Source: Streptomyces sp. BK208 (GTDB taxonomy: Bacteria; Actinomycetota; Actinomycetes; Streptomycetales; Streptomycetaceae). Taken from it: a DNA stretch of 64,000 bases. The stretch lies in contig NZ_SOAV01000001.1 of assembly GCF_004364245.1 (NCBI RefSeq), positions 682,001-746,000 on the forward strand. Direction: 5' to 3'. The notes under the pieces are model-generated. The model was given only the letters and a program-made list of their open reading frames with translations, had not been told where the DNA came from and did not search any database. Of the stretch, positions 31,415 through 38,828 are shown piece after piece; within the stretch, counting starts at the first letter, position 1; the number at the start of each line of letters is the position of its first letter. Both the position numbers and the translations under genes were made by a program.

Positions 31415-32854
31415 ATGTCGGAAGTGACCACCACGGACCTGTACGAAGTCACCATGGCCCTGTCGTACCTGCGTGAGGGCATGAACCAATCGGCGACCTT
31501 CAGCCTCTTCGTCCGCTCACTGCCTCCCGAACGGGGCTTCCTCGTGAGCGCGGGGACGGAACCGGCGCTCGACTACCTCAGTCATCTCCACGTCACCGCC
31601 GCCGACCTGGAAATGTTCGCCTCAGCACTGCGTCGGCCCACCGCCGACATCGCACCCCTGAGTGGCATGACGTTCACCGGCGAGGTTCGCGCCGTGCCCG
31701 AGGGCCGGATCGTGTACGCGGGAGAGCCGCTCCTGGAGGTGACCGCTCCGATCGCGCAGGCCCAATTGGTCGAGACCTTTCTGCTCAACCAGATATCGCA
31801 CCAGACGACCGTCGCGTCCAAAGCGGTGCGCTCCGTCCTGGCTGCTGCCGGGCACCCGGTGTTCGACTTCTCGCTGCGCCGCACGCACGGCACCTGCGCT
31901 GGTCTGCAGGCCGCCCGCACCGCGGCTCTGACAGGCTTCGCGGGCACCAGCAACGTGACCGCGGCCGTCCGATGGGGGCTGCCCGCGTCCGGCACGATGG
32001 CCCACTCCTACGTCGAGGCGTTCCCCGACGAGGAGGCCGCCTTCCGCGCATTCGCCCGCGCCCATCCCGGGCCCGTCACCTTCCTGGTGGACACGTACGA
32101 CACGGTGCGCGGGGTACGCACGGCGGCCCGGGTCCTGCGTGACCTGGAGCGGGGACCGGGCTGCGCCGTCCGGCTGGACAGCGGTGACCTGGAGGATCTC
32201 GCCCGACGGGCCCGAAACGAACTGGATGCCGCCGGCCTGCCCGACGTGCGCGTCATCGCCAGCGGTGGCCTCGACGAGTACCGGGTCGACGTCCTGGTCC
32301 GCTCGGGCGCGCCCATCGACGTCTACGCGGTCGGCACCCGTGTCGGCACCTCCGCCGACGCTCCCTACCTCGATTCCGCCTACAAACTCGTGGAGTACGA
32401 CGGCCACCCGGTGATGAAACTGGCGTCGGGCAAGGCCACACTGCCGGGGAGCAAGCAGGTGTACCGCCGCCCGGGCCACCCGGACATCATCGCCCTGCGG
32501 GAGGAAGAGGCACCGCCCGATGCGGAGCCACTCCTTCGCACGCTGATGCGCGACGGACGCCGCCTGAGCCCGCCGGACACCCTGCCGGCGGCACGTGTCC
32601 GCCTGACAGCGGACCTGGCAACCCTTCCCGCCGAGACCCTGCGGCCGTGCGTTCCTCAACCGGGGCGGGCCGTGATTTCGGAGCCGCTCTCCGGGTTGGC
32701 GGAAGACCTTCGGGAACAACTGCTCTCCTCGAACCTCGTCTCCGGCGATCACGGGGCATCGGGTACACGGCGTGACCAACCACCGATGCAGTCGGCTGGC
32801 GCGTCACGCCGACAGCGGGCAGCGTGGACGGAGACGGGAAGCACGTACGAGTGA
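31415..32854 (+). CDS. pncB: Nicotinate phosphoribosyltransferase
   Basis: The 479-residue enzyme makes nicotinate mononucleotide for NAD salvage. It begins MSEVTTTDLYEVTMALSYLREGMNQSATFSLFVRSLP, the family's TDLYxxTM motif, followed by HQTTVASKAVRSVLAAAG, DFSLRRTHGTCAGLQAAR with the phosphoacceptor-type His, GTMAHSYVEAFPDEEAAFRAF, VRLDSGDL and YAVGTRVGTSADAPYLDSAYKL. Mycobacterial DosR regulons contain the PncB2 version of this enzyme, so its presence here is expected. The ATG follows AGCAGGTGA. The Usp gene begins 7 bases after its stop, so the two are cotranscribed. A 40-residue C-terminal tail is poorly conserved. Confidence 0.94.
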   Translation: MSEVTTTDLYEVTMALSYLREGMNQSATFSLFVRSLPPERGFLVSAGTEPALDYLSHLHVTAADLEMFASALRRPTADIAPLSGMTFTGEVRAVPEGRIVYAGEPLLEVTAPIAQAQLVETFLLNQISHQTTVASKAVRSVLAAAGHPVFDFSLRRTHGTCAGLQAARTAALTGFAGTSNVTAAVRWGLPASGTMAHSYVEAFPDEEAAFRAFARAHPGPVTFLVDTYDTVRGVRTAARVLRDLERGPGCAVRLDSGDLEDLARRARNELDAAGLPDVRVIASGGLDEYRVDVLVRSGAPIDVYAVGTRVGTSADAPYLDSAYKLVEYDGHPVMKLASGKATLPGSKQVYRRPGHPDIIALREEEAPPDAEPLLRTLMRDGRRLSPPDTLPAARVRLTADLATLPAETLRPCVPQPGRAVISEPLSGLAEDLREQLLSSNLVSGDHGASGTRRDQPPMQSAGASRRQRAAWTETGSTYE

Positions 32855-32861
32855 GGTGGCC

Positions 32862-33320
32862 ATGCAAACACCTGAGCCGACAGCACGCGTGGTCGTGGGC
32901 GTGGACGGGTCCCCTTCCTCCTACGCCGCGCTGCGCTGGGCGGATCGGCACGCGCGCACCGTCGGTGGTGTCGTGGAGGCGATCCACGTGTGGGACACAC
33001 CGTCCGCGGCGGGCTTCACCGGTCCCGCCATCGACCCCGACTTCGACCTGCAGCAGGCCCGTGAGCGATTCTCCGAAGAGCTGCATGCCATCTTCCCCGA
33101 CGAACGGCCGCCGGGTCTCAGGGAGGTACTCGTCGAGGGTGACCCGTCGGAGATCTTGATCCGTGCCTCGGAAGGGGCCGACGTCCTCGTGGTGGGCCGC
33201 CGTGGCAGGGGCGCGTTCGCCCGGGCTATGCTCGGTTCGGTAAGCCAACGCTGTGCCCAGCACGCGGCCTGCCCGGTCGTCGTCGTCCGCCAGGAGCGGG
33301 AAACGGACCCCGCGCACTGA
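32862..33320 (+). CDS. Universal stress protein, single domain
   Basis: The 152-residue protein is one Usp fold: ARVVVGVDGSPSSYAALRWADRHARTVGGVVEAIHVWD at the start and DVLVVGRRGRGAFARAMLGSVSQRCAQHAACPVVVVRQE at the end, with a complete ATP loop (G2xG9xGS). It is the only single-domain member among the five in the island. GAGG ahead of the ATG overlaps the stop region of the nicotinate phosphoribosyltransferase gene, implying coupling. Confidence 0.95.
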   Translation: MQTPEPTARVVVGVDGSPSSYAALRWADRHARTVGGVVEAIHVWDTPSAAGFTGPAIDPDFDLQQARERFSEELHAIFPDERPPGLREVLVEGDPSEILIRASEGADVLVVGRRGRGAFARAMLGSVSQRCAQHAACPVVVVRQERETDPAH

Positions 33321-33531
33321 GCCGTCGAGGGTCAGGGACGCTTGGCAAGGTCACGACGCTCCAGGGACGCCACTCGTGTCGGCCGGTCCAGGAAGCGTCC
33401 AGCGCAGTGCGCTGCGCACAAGGCCACTGTCGCGACGAGGGCACGGCTCCGACACCCGTGGAGGTTCCCGTCCGGTCGGCTCCCTCACGTCGGCCGAGTC
33501 GATTCCATTGCCGCGCCCGATGGCGCACCGC

Positions 33532-34168
33532 TCACGACTCGGCCGCCGAGCTGATGCGCCGGCCGGTCAGACGTTCCATATCCACGGCCAGCCAGTCGAT
33601 CCGCCGTCCACCCGCCCAGGGCCTGGTGTGCGCGGCCTCGTCCAGCCGTTCCGCCTCAACCCGATCTGTCACGGCCCGGCAACGACCCACGGCCAGGACA
33701 CTCCAGGCTCATGGCGTCGCCCACCTGGTCGACCTCGAAGGCGACCTGCTGCTCTACGGCCGAGGCCGTTGTGGAGCCGGAGGCAGTACGGAAGGCCACG
33801 ACCCCGTCCGTCACCTCGTAATTGACCGGGAGCACGGCAGGACCGTGCTCCGTAGTGAACACGAGACGTCCCACTCCGTGGGTGGAGAGCAGGCCCCGGC
33901 ACTCCTCTTCGCCGAGGTCGAGCAGATGCGGGTCGCGCAGCGCCGATCCCCGCCCGGACGGTCGGTCCGAGCCACCTCCCTGCAAAGCGCCGTACGTCGT
34001 CCCCAAGGCGTCTGCCAGCCGCACCAGAGTGCCGGAACCCGGGTCGGCGGTATGCGTCTCCAAGTAGGACAGGTGACCGGGCGCCATACGTGCCCCCTCG
34101 GCCACCGCTTCGATGCTGAGACCTTTGCGGCGACGGGCTGTGGCCAGGCGCCGCCGACGCCACCCGCG
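33532..34168 (-). pseudogene. XRE-HTH/PPOX fusion, frameshifted
   Basis: The minus strand from about 34165 reads WRRRLATARRRKGLSIEAVA, EGARMAPGHLSYLETH and LVRLADALGTTYGAL, a Cro/C1-type HTH, followed by a PPOX split barrel (LLSTHGVGRLVFTTEHGPAVLPVNYEV). At about 33712 (DAMS) the frame breaks; a different frame continues AWSVLAVGRCRAVTDRVEAE, RTPWAGG-like RTRPWAGGRRIDWL and LTGRRISSAAES to a stop at 33532. At the 5' end an in-frame TGA (34169-34171) precedes any start except an internal GTG. The gene would be a regulator-flavoprotein fusion common in actinobacteria but is broken in two places. Confidence 0.75.
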
Positions 34169-34251
34169 TCACCGCCGTGCACCGAACCATGGTGAGTCCG
34201 GTCGGCAATGCGCCTCGCCTCCGGCATCGGTCGCTGCGGTTCGCCGAGCTG

Positions 34252-34426
34252 GTCCACATGCGCGTCCGGGCCGGGAAACACCAGCGTGACGTCCCCGGTG
34301 TCCGACCAGCGCACGTCGTACGGGGGCGTCCCGTCGTCGTGGTGCAGGCCGACTGTCTCACCGTCCCGCCAAGACACCGGTGGAAAGACTCTCGACGACA
34401 AGCCGGTCGCCAACGTGTGCGTACAT
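34252..34426 (-). pseudogene. DUF1918-domain gene, frameshifted
   Basis: From an ATG at 34426, preceded by AGGAG, the frame reads MYAHVGDRLVVESLSTGV and then stops; a neighbouring frame continues WRDGETVGLHHDDGTPPYDV and RWSDTGDVTLVFPGPDAHV. Together they make a complete DUF1918 domain (GDRLVVES...PPYxVRW...FPGPDA). The shift lies at about 34370-34375 and is explained by one extra T on the coding strand. DUF1918 proteins are short actinobacterial SH3-like proteins, often beside PPOX genes. Confidence 0.75.
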
Positions 34427-34563
34427 GACCGCCCCTCTCCTGAGAGTGGCCCGACGGTGCGGCTGCGTCGGCTCTCTGCGGGCATCGGCGAGAGACGATC
34501 TCCTCGTCGGCCGTCCATGCGTCGACGCGTCTCAGGCGTCCTGTGGAGCACCGCGAACGATCA

Positions 34564-34577
34564 GGGCCGGACGGCCT
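34564..34577. promoter_or_regulatory. DosR/OsdR-like box upstream of membrane protein gene
   Basis: GGGCCGGACGGCCT is a 6-2-6 inverted repeat with one mismatch, 87 bases before the start at 34664. Confidence 0.5.
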
Positions 34578-34663
34578 ATGAGGAACGCGGGCGGTACCCG
34601 AAGGGCCCTGTTGCACGGGGTGCCACGGCGTGAGGCTGGAGACGACAGCCGGAGGTGGTCACG

Positions 34664-35245
34664 ATGCGCGGGAACGGAACCATTCGACGATCTCTGTGGC
34701 GCTGGCGCCGCAATCCGCTGCGTCGTCGCGAAGACGTGCTCGAGGCATGGATCCTGCTGATCGTCTGGCTCGTCATCGCTCTGGTGGGTCCCGTCGCAGG
34801 AGTGCTCGGGGCACAGGTCTCCGCCCACAGCGCCGCGCAGCGACGCGCAGAACGCCATGTCGTCACCGCCACGCTCGTATCGGACGTGCCCCGCAACGCT
34901 CTGACCGACGGCACGACGGGGGGCCGCGTCGACGCGACCGTGCGCTGGACGGCGTCCGACGGTACCCGGCACTCGGGCAAGGCCGCGGTCGACGGACGAC
35001 TCAAGGCGGGTTCCCGAGTGTCGGTCTGGACGGACCGGCAGAACCACTTGACGCCCGCGCCCCCGACCGCGACAGAGGCAGGCGTGGACGCCGCCTTCAT
35101 GGGCGCCGCCTCGTCGTTCGCCGTCGTCACGGCGGCGGCTGCCGGCTACTACGGGGCCAGGCTGGTACTCAATCGTCGGCGTCGCACGGCGTTGGAGGAC
35201 GAGTGGCAGCAGATCGGAGCCCAGTGGGGACGCACGGCTAGCTGA
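34664..35245 (+). CDS. Rv1733c-like two-TM membrane protein
   Basis: The 193-residue protein has an N-terminal basic stretch (IRRSLWRWRRNPLRRREDVLE), a first membrane segment (AWILLIVWLVIALVGPVAGVL), a periplasmic-type domain with VDATVRWTASDGTRHSGKAAVDGRLKAGSRVSVWTD and a second membrane segment (FAVVTAAAAGYYGARLVL). The arrangement and the NPLRRREDxxEAW motif match the Rv1733c family, which is DosR-induced in mycobacteria and of unknown function. GGAGG lies 8 bases before the ATG. A box 87 bases upstream supports membership in the same regulon. It is the last intact island gene before the junction. Confidence 0.85.
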   Translation: MRGNGTIRRSLWRWRRNPLRRREDVLEAWILLIVWLVIALVGPVAGVLGAQVSAHSAAQRRAERHVVTATLVSDVPRNALTDGTTGGRVDATVRWTASDGTRHSGKAAVDGRLKAGSRVSVWTDRQNHLTPAPPTATEAGVDAAFMGAASSFAVVTAAAAGYYGARLVLNRRRRTALEDEWQQIGAQWGRTAS

Positions 35246-35555
35246 GCCGAGTCTCGTGGGGCCTGAGAACCGGATGTCCCGGAGCCTGGCCGGGGGAGGC
35301 TCTCCGGACCTCAAAAACCGTAAGACGAAAGGAGGAGTGATGAGCGGCTTCTTGATCGCGACGCGCCTCTGCCACAGACGGCGCCGTGCGCTTCTTCTCC
35401 GTATAGATCTGCGTCAGACGCTCGATCGCATCGTCCTGCGTCCCGATGCCGCCCTCCTCGGACTCTGTTCCCATCCCGTTCCGGAAACGGATCGTGTACG
35501 GATGCGGACACCGGGACGGCCGGGCACAGCCGCAGTCCCTGAAGAACGACCCCAT
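35238..35555 (-). pseudogene. N-terminal remnant of a tyrosine-type integrase
   Basis: From about 35555 to 35358 the frame reads MGSFFRDCGCARPSRCPHPY, TIRFRNGMGTESEEGGIGTQ, DDAIERLTQIYTEKKRTAPS and VAEARR. This is the Cys-rich N-terminal arm found in Streptomyces phage and ICE integrases (xxYGTQxxAIxRLTxIYxEKKxTAPSVAEARRELG). After VAEARR the similarity stops and the frame ends at 35238; the core-binding and catalytic domains are absent. It marks a former integrative element at the edge of the stress island. Confidence 0.65.
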
Positions 35556-35737
35556 CCCCCGGGCGAGCTGACGAGCCAAGAGACGCAACCTCCAAACGAG
35601 AGCCGGACATCCGCGCCCAGGCCCCGCCACGGCGGCCGGCAGGTCAGCAAGTCAGGACACTCCCGCGCCCGATGCTGACCATTTGCTGACCTGAGCGGCC
35701 CCGCTACGCCTCTGACCTGCACAAACGCCCAGATGCT

Positions 35738-35842
35738 AGATCTTGGACTTGAACATGGTGCGCAGCATGTTGAACTCCCGAAGACGGCTCCCTGCCTGCT
35801 CTGTGCAGGTCAAGGGCGGTCTCGACTGTACACCGGGACATG
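35738..35842 (-). repeat. Truncated second copy of panD leader and first codons
   Basis: Over about 105 bases this matches 1898-2002 with only scattered changes: the minus strand has GGTGTACAGT-like and CTTGACCTGCA blocks, GGGAGCCGTC, a GGGAGTTCAAC spacer and an ATG opening MLRTMFKSKI followed by a stop. Orientation is the same as panD. Confidence 0.8.
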
Positions 35843-35940
35843 CCGGTCGAGGAGTGTGAAAAGCGTCGCTCGGCTCCGGCGAGACGGCTTCACATGCGGG
35901 CTTTCGCGCCGCACCGGCGCCTGTTGACAAGAGTGCGTCA

Positions 35941-36015
35941 GGTCCTGGACTTGAACGTGGTGCGCAGCGCGTCGGACTCCTGAAGACGGTTCCCTGCCTG
36001 CTTCCCGCGGGTCCG
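35941..36015 (-). repeat. Truncated third copy of panD leader and first codons
   Basis: About 75 bases match the other two copies: GGGAACCGTCTTCAGGAGTC followed by codons for ALRTTFKSRT and a stop; the start codon is lost. It lies about 200 bases from the second copy in the same orientation and is more degraded. Confidence 0.7.
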
Positions 36016-36191
36016 GCAAGGTCTCTGCTTCCTCCCTGGAACCCGTGCGCCTCCGAAGAAGGGGTCCAGACAACATGCAGAGCCCTTGCAGAGGGGGCTG
36101 TGCAGACTGACCGTGCGTTCCGGCCGGACGGCTCCGCAGAGGTTTTCGGTCTTTCGGGCGCGACCACACAGCCACTATGGGAGGTCCCAGA

Positions 36192-37475
36192 ATGTCGTCC
36201 GCTCTTTTCGGGGTCCCTGACGTGTACGACGTGATCGTCATCGGCGGTGGGCCGGCCGGGGCGACCACCGCCGGACTTCTCGCGCAGCGCGGCCGCCGGG
36301 TCCTCGTGCTGGACCGGGAACGCTTTCCCCGCTATCACGTCGGAGAGTCCCTCATTCCGGCGTTCATGCGGCCCATGCAGGAAATGGGCATCACCGAGCG
36401 CATGGACGCCCGGGGATTCGAGCGCAAATACGGCGGCACCCTGGTCTGGGGGAACAAGCAGGTGCCGTGGAACTTCTCGTTCGTCGAGGGGGGAGGGCAC
36501 GAATACGCCTTCCACACCCGGCGGGCGGACCTGGACGCCCTCATCCTGGACCGGGCCAAGGAGCTCGGTGCCTACGTGATCGAGGACGCCACCGTCAAGG
36601 AGCCCATCGAGGTGGACGGCCGGGTCACCGGCGTGCGCTTCTCCGTGCGCGGCCTCGACGGACTGCAGGAGGTGAGGGCGCAGTTGGTCGTGGACGCCTC
36701 GGGGCAGGCCCGGGTGCTCGGGCGCCGGCTCGCCGACGTGGAGTGGCACGACGAGCTGCGCAACGTCGCGGTGTGGACGTACTTCGACAACTGCGAGCGG
36801 CTGCCGGGCGACGAGTACACCAACATCCTCATCGAGGGTCTGGACGGCGGCTGGTTCTGGGCCATCCCCATCGACAAGGGCACGATCAGCGTCGGCTACG
36901 TGACGCGTTCGGCGACCGCCGGCGAGAACGGGCAGTCGCTGGAGGACCTGTTCCACGCCGAGCGGCAGCGCACCACCAAGCTGGCGAAGATGCTCGCCGG
37001 CGCACGACAGTGTGCCGGTTTCCGGACCGCGCGCGACTGGTCGTACCACAGCAACCGCTTCTACGGCGACGGCTGGGTCCTGGTCGGGGACGCGGCGGCC
37101 TTCGTGGATCCGCTGTTCTCCACCGGCGTCGCGCTCGCCACGCTCGCCGGCAGCACCCTGGCCAAGATCCTCGACCGGATCATCGAGCACCCGCGGATCG
37201 AGGAGAAGGCGCTGGACCGGTACGCCGCCGCGTACTCCGGCTTCTTCGACGAGATCCGGTCGTTCGTGGAGCGCTTCTACGACCAGAGCAAGTACAAGGA
37301 GTTCTACTACAGCCTCGCCCAGGAGATGGTCGACCCCGAGCGCACGAACGAACCGTCCGCGGACTTCGTGACCCTCATCTCCGGGCTGAGCGGCCGGCAC
37401 CCGCTGTTCCACATCAGTCTCGACGACCTGGTCGCGGACGCGACGTCACCCGCCCCCGGCGCCACCGGCTCCTGA
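36192..37475 (+). CDS. FAD-dependent halogenase
   Basis: The 427-residue flavoprotein has the FAD loop GGGPAGATTAGLLAQRGRRVLVLD, the GESLIPAF segment and the halogenase signature WxWxIP at residues 221-226 (GGWFWAIPID), which distinguishes halogenases from monooxygenases. YGGTLVWGNKQVPWNFSFVEGG resembles CmlS and ChlA-type enzymes that act on carrier-bound or phenolic substrates. GDAAAFVDPLFSTGVALA is the second FAD motif. The ATG after GGAGG was chosen over an ATG five codons upstream. It opens the biosynthetic cluster; reduced FAD could come from the flavin reductase at 62539. Substrate and halogenation site are unknown. Confidence 0.92.
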   Translation: MSSALFGVPDVYDVIVIGGGPAGATTAGLLAQRGRRVLVLDRERFPRYHVGESLIPAFMRPMQEMGITERMDARGFERKYGGTLVWGNKQVPWNFSFVEGGGHEYAFHTRRADLDALILDRAKELGAYVIEDATVKEPIEVDGRVTGVRFSVRGLDGLQEVRAQLVVDASGQARVLGRRLADVEWHDELRNVAVWTYFDNCERLPGDEYTNILIEGLDGGWFWAIPIDKGTISVGYVTRSATAGENGQSLEDLFHAERQRTTKLAKMLAGARQCAGFRTARDWSYHSNRFYGDGWVLVGDAAAFVDPLFSTGVALATLAGSTLAKILDRIIEHPRIEEKALDRYAAAYSGFFDEIRSFVERFYDQSKYKEFYYSLAQEMVDPERTNEPSADFVTLISGLSGRHPLFHISLDDLVADATSPAPGATGS

Positions 37476-37515
37476 CCCGCCAGCGTCGTGGAACAGCGAA
37501 GAGGACGACCCGGAC

Positions 37516-38775
37516 ATGACTAGCCCGCAGGTGCAACTGCTGTTCCTGGACCTCGCCCTGATCCTGCTGCTGGCCCGTTGCCTGGGACGGCTCCTGTCCA
37601 TGGTGGGGCAGCCGCCGGTCGTCGGCGAGATCCTCGCGGGCGTCCTGCTCGGCCCCACGCTGCTCGACGGTGCGGTCGCCGACGCCCTGTTTCCCGTGGA
37701 CGTCCGCGTTCCGCTGACCGGCATGGCCGACATCGGCGTCGCCCTGTTCATGTTCGTCGTGGGCCTGGAGATCGACGTCTCGTCCCTGCGGGGGCGGGGC
37801 CGGGTCACGGCGATGTCGGCCTTCGGGTCCACGGCGGTGCCCTTCCTGCTCGGCACCGCCCTGGCGCTGTGGCTGCTGCGTGAGCACGATTCCGCCCAGC
37901 CGGTGGCGTTCGTCGCGTTCGTCGGTCTGTCGGTGTCGGTGACCGCGTTCCCCGTCCTCGCCCGCGTCCTGGCCGACCGCGGACTGTCCGCCACGGCAGT
38001 GGGCGGGATCGCACTGGCCACGGCCGCCGTCGTGGACGTGGTGGCGTGGATCGCGCTGGCCGGGGTGCAGGCCTCCGCCGGGGGTGACGGGCGGCACTGG
38101 CGGGTGGCGCTGATCCTGCCGTACGTGCTGCTGATGCTGCTGGTGGTGCGGCCCCTGCTGCGCCGGGCTCTGCTGCGGTCCGGGACGACCGGCCGGCTGA
38201 CCGCCGCGAGCTGCGGAACCGTGCTGATCGGGGCCCTGTTGTCGGCGACGGCGACAGAGGCGATGGGGATGCACTTCATCTTCGGTGCCTTCCTGTTCGG
38301 CCTGGTGGTCCCCCGGCACGGCACTGCCGGGCTGCGCACCGAACTGCTCGACCACACGCAGCGGATCACGTCGTTGCTGCTGCCGGTCTACTTCGTGGTG
38401 GCCGGACTGCGTGTCGACCTCAGCGGCCTCGGCGCGGACGAACTGCTGCAGCTCGGCGCGATCCTGCTGGTGGCCGTGGCGGGCAAGTTCGGCGGCACGT
38501 ACGTCGCCGCCCGGTCCCAGGGGCTGCCGGCCCGGCCCGCCGCGGCGCTCGGCGTCCTGATGAACACCCGTGGCCTGACGGAGCTGGTCATCCTCGGCAT
38601 CGGACTGCAGCTGGGTCTGCTGGACGACACCCTGTACTCCCTGATGGTCGTCATGGCCGTGGTCACCACCGCCATGACGGGCCCCCTGCTGTCCCGGGTG
38701 TACGCCAGACCCGTGGAGGTGCAGCGCCCCGCCGGCACCCGCGAACCCGATCCCCTGCGGGCTTCCTCCGTCTAG
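37516..38775 (+). CDS. CPA2-family cation/proton antiporter
   Basis: The 419-residue membrane protein has about 12 hydrophobic segments and the conserved GQPPVVGEILAGVLLGPTLL, GVALFMFVVGLEIDVSSLRGRG and LGVLMNTRGLTELVILGIGLQLGLL segments of KefB/NapA-type Na+ or K+/H+ antiporters. There is no TrkA-N regulatory domain. It begins 40 bases after the halogenase, on the same strand. Antiporters of this type recur in actinobacterial biosynthetic clusters; here it may help tolerate or export an acidic, membrane-active product. That role is inference. Confidence 0.93.
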   Translation: MTSPQVQLLFLDLALILLLARCLGRLLSMVGQPPVVGEILAGVLLGPTLLDGAVADALFPVDVRVPLTGMADIGVALFMFVVGLEIDVSSLRGRGRVTAMSAFGSTAVPFLLGTALALWLLREHDSAQPVAFVAFVGLSVSVTAFPVLARVLADRGLSATAVGGIALATAAVVDVVAWIALAGVQASAGGDGRHWRVALILPYVLLMLLVVRPLLRRALLRSGTTGRLTAASCGTVLIGALLSATATEAMGMHFIFGAFLFGLVVPRHGTAGLRTELLDHTQRITSLLLPVYFVVAGLRVDLSGLGADELLQLGAILLVAVAGKFGGTYVAARSQGLPARPAAALGVLMNTRGLTELVILGIGLQLGLLDDTLYSLMVVMAVVTTAMTGPLLSRVYARPVEVQRPAGTREPDPLRASSV

Positions 38776-38828
38776 CGGGTGCGCCCGGGCCGGGCCCGGA
38801 AGGCACCGCCGGGCCAGGACGTACGCCC

